Shown here one piece after another: positions 1 to 4,311 of a stretch of DNA of 9,448 nucleotides (positions are counted from its first letter, which is position 1; every line of letters begins with the position of its first letter). The DNA lies in contig JAGRBY010000254.1 in NCBI GenBank assembly GCA_020433835.1, positions 1-9,448 of the forward strand, given 5' to 3'. The translations under genes were made by a program, and so were the position numbers. The DNA is from Anaerolineae bacterium (GTDB lineage Bacteria > Chloroflexota > Anaerolineae > 4572-78 > J111). Under the pieces are notes generated by a model. The model saw only the letters and a list, made by a program, of their open reading frames with translations. It did not search any database and was not told the DNA's origin.

Positions 1-1
1 T

Positions 2-80
2 GGTAGGTATAGTTGGTTGGATGGTTAGTTAGTTGGATGGTTTGATAGTTGGACAGTTTGCTGGGGGGGTGGTTGGTTGA
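2..80. repeat. Degenerate period-4 tandem repeat (TGGT/TAGT/TGGA units)
   Basis: The stretch divides into four-base units that are mostly TGGT, TAGT and TGGA, ending in a G-run near 62-68. No gene is visible. It lies downstream of rnc and may continue past the left edge. The same repeat type appears in the opposite orientation at 3479-3523, so it is a recurrent intergenic sequence of this genome and not a one-off. Function is unknown. Confidence 0.6.
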
Positions 81-84
81 ACGC

Positions 85-141
85 GTTTGTAGTAATGGCT
101 TTAGCCGTTTTAGAGATAGAGCTAAAGCCATTATTACAAAC
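85..141. repeat. Long hairpin (21-bp arms) directly after rnc
   Basis: The arms 85-105 and 121-141 are inverted copies matching at 20 of 21 positions, separated by a 15-base loop. The core is a GGCTTTAGC / GCTAAAGCC stem. It starts six bases past the rnc stop codon, so it lies at the 3' end of the rnc transcript and could stabilise that end or help end transcription. There is no T-run after the stem in the rnc direction, so it is not a classical intrinsic terminator. A REP-like palindromic repeat is the better description. Confidence 0.65.
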
Positions 142-146
142 AAACG

Positions 147-848
147 CTAAATGCCCAACTCGGTGCGGAGCGCGTCGAGAGCCTGTTGGGCGGCGGCCTG
201 GGCGGCGGTTTGCTTGCTGAAGCCTTTGCCCAGACCGTAAACTTTACTGCCGATGACCGCTTCAACCGTGAACTCTTTGGCGTGGTCGGGGCCTTCTTCG
301 GCCACGGTGCGGTAGGTAGGGGTTAGTTGATAGTGGCTTTGCGCCACCTCTTGCAGTTGGCTCTTGGCGTCTTTCTCTGAGTCGTTGTTCAGAATTTCCT
401 CTAAACTTGGCTCGATTAGATCATCGACAAATGTGCGGGTTACTTCGATGCCCTGGTCTAAGTAGAGCGCCCCAATAAGCGCCTCGAAGGCATCGCACAG
501 AATGGCAGCGCGCTGCCGACCGCCGCTTTCATCTTCACCATGACCCAAAAAGAGAAAATCACCTAAATTGATTTGGCCGGCAAAATAGGCCAAGCGTTCG
601 GTGCGTACCAGGGCTGAGCGCAAGTTAGTCAGGCGACCCTCGGCCATTTCCGGAAAGCGATGGTAAAGATATTCGCCAATGATGAAATCTAAAATGGCGT
701 CACCCAGAAATTCCAGACGCTCATTATCTTCCAACGGATAATCCGGGTTTTCGTTGAGGTAAGAGCGATGCGTTAACGCCCGCTGCAAAAGCGCTTTGTT
801 TTTGAAGGTTAAATGGAGACCACGTTCGGCTACGGCTATCTCAAGCAT
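147..848 (-). CDS. rnc: Ribonuclease III
   Basis: Encodes a 233-residue cytoplasmic endoribonuclease that cleaves double-stranded RNA during rRNA maturation and mRNA processing. The catalytic domain (about 1-155) carries the family signature NERLEFLGDAIL at 42-53, with acidic metal ligands E46 and D50, and the second acidic pair D119 and E122 in CDAFEALIGALY. A double-stranded RNA binding domain follows (about 162-230) and ends in the usual basic-alanine helix, KQTAAQAAAQQAL. Length is normal for the family. The ATG at 848 is preceded by a purine-rich GAGAGAGA tract that serves as a weak ribosome site. The gene is last in a minus-strand series after moaC and moaD-moaE, but 150 bases separate it from moaE, and a palindromic mobile element occupies most of that gap. 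I see no convincing promoter of its own. Strong hairpins lie on both sides of the gene. Confidence 0.97.
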   Translation of the reverse strand: MLEIAVAERGLHLTFKNKALLQRALTHRSYLNENPDYPLEDNERLEFLGDAILDFIIGEYLYHRFPEMAEGRLTNLRSALVRTERLAYFAGQINLGDFLFLGHGEDESGGRQRAAILCDAFEALIGALYLDQGIEVTRTFVDDLIEPSLEEILNNDSEKDAKSQLQEVAQSHYQLTPTYRTVAEEGPDHAKEFTVEAVIGSKVYGLGKGFSKQTAAQAAAQQALDALRTELGI

Positions 849-873
849 AAATCTCTCTCTATCGTAATAATTT

Positions 874-993
874 AGGACTTACGCAAAAGTCAGGTGACAG
901 TCACTTGTTCGTAATAAATCAGCGTTGGATTAGCCCAAACAGGTCGATTTAGGGCGTTCAAGTGACTGTCACCTTTATAACTGCGTAAGTTCT
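874..993. mobile_element. 120-bp MITE-like palindromic element with 7-bp target duplication
   Basis: The terminal inverted repeats are AGGACTTACGCA at 874-885 and its inverse at 982-993 (11 of 12 match). A second, perfect 16-bp inverted pair lies inside at 892-907 and 959-974, and each of these arms has its own GTGAC-N-GTCAC palindrome. The 7-base sequence ATAATTT occurs immediately outside both ends (867-873 and 994-1000), as expected of a target site duplication. There is no room for a transposase, so movement would need an enzyme encoded elsewhere. It landed at the end of the moaE reading frame; the duplicated target restores two bases of the moaE TAA stop. In the rnc leader its transcript would fold into a long stem about 25 bases before the start codon. 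Which transposase family it belongs to cannot be told from this window. Confidence 0.8.
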
Positions 994-998
994 ATAAT

Positions 999-1697
999 TT
1001 AATTGTCTACCTCTGAGGGCAGGTAATCGCCTTCAATCCATTCGTCGCCAGCCGGGCCAAACTCTTTTTTCCAGATGGGGACAATTTCTTTGAGGCGGTT
1101 AATGGCATAGGCGCAGGCTTCAAAACAGCCGTCACCCCGGTGCGGGCTGGAAACGGCCACCACAACGGCATTTTCGCCCACTTCTAAGCGGCCAATGCGC
1201 TGCACAATAGCAATATCGACAATTTTTGGCCACTGGGCGCGTGCCTCTGCCGCCACCTGCTTTAGTTTGGCAACCGCCATTTCTTCGTAAGCTTCGTACT
1301 CCAGCCGTTCGACCTCCTTGCCCAGAGACACGTTGCGCACTACGCCGCCAAAAACGGCAACTGCGCCGGTTTCCGGTTTGACTACTCGGGCAGCCATTTC
1401 ATCTAAACCGATGGGATCGAAGGTGACGGCAAACTTTTCTGCGTCGGCACCACTGCCGCCGCTAACCGGCGGAAAGAAGGCCACCTCATCACCATCAGCC
1501 AGGTGCGTGCCGGGATCGGCAAACTCACGGTTGACCGAGATGATGGTGCGTGGGGCGGCTTCGGCCAGCTTAGGGAACTCACCTTGCAAGGATTGGATTA
1601 AATCGGAAATGGTGGCGTTGTCCGCTAGCGTGTGTTCCAATGCGCCGGTGCCGACCAATTCTCGTAAGCGAGCAAACAGTTTTATCGATACTTTCAT
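999..1697 (-). CDS. moaD-moaE: Fused MoaD-MoaE molybdopterin synthase (small plus large subunit)
   Basis: A 232-residue fusion of both subunits of molybdopterin synthase, which inserts two sulfurs into cyclic pyranopterin monophosphate to give molybdopterin. Residues 1-81 are MoaD, a ubiquitin-like fold ending in the sulfur-carrying Gly-Gly (PPVSGG, G80-G81). Residues about 88-232 are MoaE, with VRN (R121), the PHR motif (H186-R187), and the two lysines that match E. coli K119 and K126, here K203 and K210 in RLKEIVPIWK. Because MoaD works through a free C-terminal glycine, the fusion should need cleavage after G81, as reported for mycobacterial MoaX. The ATG at 1697 is chosen because GGAG (1706-1709) lies eight bases upstream. 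The ATG at 1703 overlaps the moaC stop as TAATG but is only two bases from that GGAG. A longer frame back to 1793 runs inside moaC and is rejected. Coupled translation with moaC is likely. Confidence 0.95.
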   Translation of the reverse strand: MKVSIKLFARLRELVGTGALEHTLADNATISDLIQSLQGEFPKLAEAAPRTIISVNREFADPGTHLADGDEVAFFPPVSGGSGADAEKFAVTFDPIGLDEMAARVVKPETGAVAVFGGVVRNVSLGKEVERLEYEAYEEMAVAKLKQVAAEARAQWPKIVDIAIVQRIGRLEVGENAVVVAVSSPHRGDGCFEACAYAINRLKEIVPIWKKEFGPAGDEWIEGDYLPSEVDN

Positions 1698-1702
1698 AGA
1701 CA

Positions 1703-2191
1703 TTACTCCAGAATGATGTCGCCGCTTTTGCCGCCGCTTTTCTTGGCCAGCCGCACGGCGTCGATCTGCATGGCCCGATCGACGGCTTTGCACATATCGT
1801 AAATCGTCAAACCGGCCACACTCACGGCGGTCAGGGCTTCCATCTCGACGCCGGTTTTGCCGGTGGTGCGGACGGTGGCGCTAATATTGATGGTGGCCAG
1901 TTTGTCGGCTGCGGTGGCCGGCTGCGGCTCAAATTGGAGGCTGACGTGCGTGAGCATTAAAGGGTGGCACATCGGCACCAGTTCGTGAGTGCGCTTGGCG
2001 GCCATAATTCCGGCCACCTGGGCTACGGCCAGCACATCGCCCTTTTTAATGCCACCCTCCAGAATGAGGGCCAGCGTTTCGGGCTTCATACGCACTTGGC
2101 CCCTGGCGACGGCTTCACGCTGCGTATCGTCTTTGTGGCCGACATCCACCATATGGGCGCGGCCCTGGTCATCGAAATGGGTAAGCGGCAT
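1703..2191 (-). CDS. moaC: Cyclic pyranopterin monophosphate synthase MoaC
   Basis: A 162-residue cytoplasmic enzyme that converts 3',8-cyclo-7,8-dihydro-GTP, made by MoaA, into cyclic pyranopterin monophosphate in molybdenum cofactor synthesis. It aligns by eye with E. coli MoaC almost end to end: AHMVDV near the N-terminus, KKGDV with K50, the MCHPLML loop with H76, [10 protein letters not shown] (111-120), YDMCKA with D132 and K135, and the terminal KSGGKSGD. The ATG at 2191 is preceded by AAGGA seven bases upstream, and homology begins there; the open frame extends to 2350 but adds an unrelated leader upstream of the promoter. It is the first gene of a minus-strand unit with moaD-moaE, overlapping by one base. 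moaA is not in the window and must lie elsewhere. Confidence 0.97.
   Translation of the reverse strand: MPLTHFDDQGRAHMVDVGHKDDTQREAVARGQVRMKPETLALILEGGIKKGDVLAVAQVAGIMAAKRTHELVPMCHPLMLTHVSLQFEPQPATAADKLATINISATVRTTGKTGVEMEALTAVSVAGLTIYDMCKAVDRAMQIDAVRLAKKSGGKSGDIILE
1706..1709 (-). promoter_or_regulatory. Ribosome binding site deciding the moaD-moaE start
   Basis: GGAG within the last codons of moaC. It is eight bases from the ATG at 1697 (MKVSIKLF) and only two from the ATG at 1703 (MSMKV). Spacing favours 1697. The proteins would differ by two residues. Confidence 0.6.
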
Positions 2192-2225
2192 AGTGTTGTC
2201 CTTAAGAAATAATGTGATAGGGGGA

Positions 2226-2255
2226 ATTATAACAAATTTTGGGGGAGGTTGCCAA
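2226..2255 (-). promoter_or_regulatory. Sigma-70-type promoter of moaC
   Basis: On the minus strand, TTGGCA (2250-2255) and a perfect TATAAT (2226-2231) are separated by 18 bases. Transcription would start near 2219, giving a leader of only about 28 bases before the moaC ATG. That leaves room for a Shine-Dalgarno sequence (AAGGA, about 2199-2203) but not for a riboswitch. Confidence 0.75.
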
Positions 2256-2327
2256 AATAGTAAAGTCGAGGCAATGAACTTTGGGGCTGATTGCCCAAAA
2301 GTGGGGCTTTGAGGTAAAATTGCCCGT

Positions 2328-2483
2328 TGATAACATCCTTGTATCAGCACTACCTTTGCACTTTAAAGTCTTACGACCCGAACCCAGGGTTTTTAGCGTT
2401 AAAGAAACGTCTTTTGCCCCACAAGAGTATTAATGAGGCATCAAAACCCTGGTTTCTAAAAAATGATAACACCCTTGTATCAG
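2328..2483. repeat. Intergenic direct and inverted repeats between moaC and the kinase gene
   Basis: Nearly identical 20-base copies (19 of 20) lie at 2328-2347 and 2464-2483. Each contains a small palindrome TGATA-N9-TATCA. Between them is a 13-bp inverted repeat, 2381-2393 with 2443-2455 (12 of 13). The left copy is upstream of the moaC promoter; the right copy ends inside the ribosome site of the kinase gene. Repeated operators for a divergent pair of genes, or the remains of a local duplication, are both possible. The region has no gene and I could not find a clear promoter for the kinase. Confidence 0.55.
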
Positions 2484-2486
2484 GAG
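2482..2486 (+). promoter_or_regulatory. Ribosome binding site supporting a TTG start
   Basis: AGGAG followed by six bases and then TTG at 2493. The in-frame ATG at 2463 lies upstream of this site and has no purine-rich sequence before it, so the TTG is the better start for the kinase. Confidence 0.65.
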
Positions 2487-2492
2487 ACTCCT

Positions 2493-3305
2493 TTGTCTGA
2501 ATTGATTTTACTTAAGTTGGGCGGCTCGGTGATTACCGATAAAACCAAACCGTTTACGGCGCGGCTGGATGTGATCGAGCGTTTAGCCCAGGAAATACAG
2601 AATGCCCTCAGCGAGCGCGGCTCGGATTTGCAGCTGATTATCGGCCACGGTTCAGGCTCGTTTGGCCATGAAGTGGCCGCCAAATACCAAACCCATAAAG
2701 GCGCGGTTGCGGCCGATAGCTGGCTGGGCTTTGCCGAGGTAGCGCACGCGGCGGCAGAACTCAACCATCTGGTGGTGAGCGCGCTGCGTCGGGTGGGGGT
2801 ACCGGCCATGAAGTTTCAACCCTCGGCCAGCACCCGTACGCGGGGTGAGCAGTTGATGTATTTTGAAACGTTTCCTTTAAAGGAAGCACTTAAACACGGC
2901 TTGGTGCCGGTTGTGTACGGCGATGTCAGCGTTGATGCGGCGCAAGGTATGAGCATTGTCTCGACTGAGGTGCTGTTTGATAATCTGGCGCGCGAGCTAA
3001 CACCCAGCCGCATCGTTTTGGCCGGTCAGGTCGATGGCGTGTACGAAGCCGATCCGACGGCCAATCCCGACGCGGAGATAATTGAAGATATCGACCGCAG
3101 TAACTGGGACGAGGTCGAAGCGGTGTTGGGCGGCTCGCACGGTACGGATGTGACCGGCGGTATGTTTACCAAAGTTCGTGATATGTACCGTTTGACTCTG
3201 GCGATGCCGCCCATGCAGGCGATGATTATGTCGGCTGAAGAGCCGGGCAATCTGGAAGCTGTTTTGAAGGGGCAGATGGTCAGTTTTGGAACGTTGATTA
3301 ATTAG
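2493..3305 (+). CDS. ipk: Isopentenyl phosphate kinase (amino acid kinase fold)
   Basis: A 270-residue cytoplasmic kinase that phosphorylates isopentenyl phosphate with ATP to give isopentenyl diphosphate, the last step of the alternative mevalonate pathway. The nucleotide-binding start LLKLGGSVIT is at 6-15 with K8, and K17 follows. GHGSGSFGH (51-59) ends in H59, the histidine that distinguishes isopentenyl phosphate kinases from other amino acid kinases. VYGD (141-144), VDGVYEADP (180-188) and TGGMFTK with K227 complete the family pattern. Length is normal. The TTG start follows AGGAG at good spacing and begins just before the kinase motif; using the upstream ATG at 2463 would add ten residues with no support. 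Neighbours give no pathway link: no decarboxylase or mevalonate kinase is in view. Glutamate 5-kinase and uridylate kinase, relatives in the same fold, are less likely because of H59. Confidence 0.92.
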   Translation: MSELILLKLGGSVITDKTKPFTARLDVIERLAQEIQNALSERGSDLQLIIGHGSGSFGHEVAAKYQTHKGAVAADSWLGFAEVAHAAAELNHLVVSALRRVGVPAMKFQPSASTRTRGEQLMYFETFPLKEALKHGLVPVVYGDVSVDAAQGMSIVSTEVLFDNLARELTPSRIVLAGQVDGVYEADPTANPDAEIIEDIDRSNWDEVEAVLGGSHGTDVTGGMFTKVRDMYRLTLAMPPMQAMIMSAEEPGNLEAVLKGQMVSFGTLIN

Positions 3306-3346
3306 GAATGAGAATTAATTAACTTACCCAGTTCTGTCGGGTAGAT

Positions 3347-3411
3347 GGTAATTGGTAACTGGTAATTAGAGACTGGAGATTGAATAACCACTTACCATTT
3401 ACCAATTACCT
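3347..3411. repeat. Converging heptamer arrays forming a hairpin
   Basis: Five seven-base units run from 3347 (GGTAATT, GGTAACT, GGTAATT, AGAGACT, GGAGATT). Three units in the opposite sense run 3391-3411 (CTTACCA, TTTACCA, ATTACCT). The two arrays give a perfect 12-bp inverted repeat, 3347-3358 with 3399-3410. It lies about 40 bases after the kinase stop, but no T-run follows, so an intrinsic terminator is doubtful. The 20 bases 3365-3384 recur exactly at 4261-4280. Confidence 0.7.
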
Positions 3412-3446
3412 AAACGTCAATGTGGAAGTTATTGTATTCACGATCC

Positions 3447-3523
3447 TTAGTTGGTTAGGTGGTTTTTAGAAATATCCGACCAACCAGCCCTCTAACCATC
3501 CATCCATCCAACTGACTAACCCT
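3447..3523. repeat. Period-4 repeat in two facing arms
   Basis: A short arm of TAGT/TGGT-type units (3447-3464) faces a longer arm of ACCA/TCCA/ACTA units (3479-3523). The longer arm is the inverse of the repeat at the left edge of the window. No gene is seen in the 308 bases 3306-3613 between the convergent genes; they are filled by this repeat, the heptamer hairpin and a palindrome. Confidence 0.55.
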
Positions 3524-3551
3524 CTTATTCCCTTGAAAATAGCTTGTGTAA

Positions 3552-3569
3552 GGCAAACTTAAGTTTGCC
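3552..3569. repeat. Perfect 18-bp palindrome
   Basis: GGCAAACTT followed directly by its inverse AAGTTTGCC, with no loop. It lies 45 bases past the stop of the minus-strand DUF4062-like gene. A smaller inverted repeat GTCTCA-AC-TGAGAC follows at 3596-3609, right after that stop. It could be a dimeric protein site or the remnant of a repeat element; nothing decides between them. Confidence 0.5.
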
Positions 3570-3613
3570 CTATGGATGTTTTCATTGTCGGTGTCGTCTC
3601 AACTGAGACTGTC

Positions 3614-4189
3614 TTACTCCTCAATAATAATACCCTCACTCGGTATAAAGCGTTCGCGGGATAAAATGACGGCGCTGTGGCCGGTGCCTTCGGCTTCGGT
3701 GGAGACGTTTGGCTGTTGTTGGGTCAGCAACTGCTGCAAGTTGGCCATCTCCGGCGGCGTTAGGGTATAGCGGGCGGCGTGACGCAGAAGATGCTCGATG
3801 ATTGTGCGTTGCACCTGCCGCAGCAGGTCGGCGGTTGTTTTGAACGGCTGCCAGGTAATAGCTGCATGTGAGTCCTTCATAAATATCTGGCCGGCGGGTG
3901 TGTAGGCAACGCCTCGCTTGGCGAACCCCACAATCGACATTCGAGCGCGTTGGGCGGTGTGTAGCTCTAAACCCACCGGCGCTCGGATATCGGCTCCCAT
4001 CAAGACAAAATAGAGATCGGCGTTGAGCAGCGCTTCGGTATCAATCGGCTCCGCTTCGACGGGGCTTTGTACGATGCGCCAGGCCAACGTTACCGGCAGT
4101 TCGGCAATCAGACGGGCGAGGGCTTCGCGCTCGGCCATCAGATCCGATGCGGCGGAGATGTAGATTGTAACGGCTTGGTTTGGGTTCAT
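3614..4189 (-). CDS. Small stand-alone DUF4062-like protein
   Basis: A 191-residue soluble protein without signal peptide or membrane segment. The N-terminus, TIYISAASDLMAERE (8-22), matches the strand-turn-helix opening of DUF4062 domains (usually hydrophobic, SS, then DL and ER). A second strand ADLYFVLMGADI (57-68) leads into GLELHTAQRA (73-82), resembling the fold of TIR and nucleoside deoxyribosyltransferase-like domains. Residues about 110-150 look helical, and the tail is Gln/Thr-rich and ends in acidic residues. DUF4062 domains usually head large STAND-type NTPase or WD40 proteins; here no such partner is fused or adjacent. The ATG at 4189 is preceded by GAGG six bases upstream; the ATG at 4201 overlaps that site and is less likely. 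Biochemical function is unknown; family assignment by motif only. Confidence 0.7.
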   Translation of the reverse strand: MNPNQAVTIYISAASDLMAEREALARLIAELPVTLAWRIVQSPVEAEPIDTEALLNADLYFVLMGADIRAPVGLELHTAQRARMSIVGFAKRGVAYTPAGQIFMKDSHAAITWQPFKTTADLLRQVQRTIIEHLLRHAARYTLTPPEMANLQQLLTQQQPNVSTEAEGTGHSAVILSRERFIPSEGIIIEE

Positions 4190-4215
4190 ACGGTACCTCA
4201 TTGTCGGTTTGGGGA

Positions 4216-4244
4216 ATCATACCAGAGAGGGGTGGGGGAGGCAA
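4216..4244 (-). promoter_or_regulatory. Probable promoter of the DUF4062-like gene
   Basis: On the minus strand, TATGAT (4216-4221) is preceded by TG one base upstream (extended -10) and, 17 bases further, by TTGCCT (4239-4244). The start site would be near 4208, about 20 bases before the ATG at 4189. The -35 match is weak (four of six). Confidence 0.5.
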
Positions 4245-4249
4245 GGGAG

Positions 4250-4280
4250 GAGATTAAGAGATTAGAGACTGGAGATTGAA
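4250..4280. repeat. Heptamer array (GAGATTA/GAGACTG/GAGATTG)
   Basis: Four seven-base units with one extra A after the first. It lies in the gap between the glycosyltransferase stop and the promoter of the DUF4062-like gene. The last 20 bases are identical to 3365-3384. Confidence 0.6.
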
Positions 4281-4311
4281 GTGGGTAATGGTGCGATCTG
4301 ATTCTCTAACG

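Noticed and set aside
874..993. Intrinsic terminator between moaE and rnc
   Set aside because: The structure has terminal inverted repeats and target duplications and no T-run; a mobile element explains it better.
1318..1716. 132-residue open frame on the plus strand opposite moaD-moaE
   Set aside because: It is antisense to a well-recognised gene, has low-complexity Ser/Ala/Pro composition and resembles no family I know.
1698..1793. N-terminal extension of the MoaD-MoaE frame
   Set aside because: It overlaps the coding part of moaC in another frame, is Arg-rich, and homology begins at MKVSIKLF next to a good ribosome site.
2192..2225. Molybdenum cofactor riboswitch before moaC
   Set aside because: The predicted leader is only about 28 bases, too short for that RNA.
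2192..2350. N-terminal extension of MoaC
   Set aside because: It would start upstream of the moaC promoter, and the added residues do not match the family; ATG 2191 has a good ribosome site.
3576..3770. 64-residue plus-strand frame over the end of the DUF4062-like gene
   Set aside because: It is antisense to a better-supported gene, with no ribosome site or family features.
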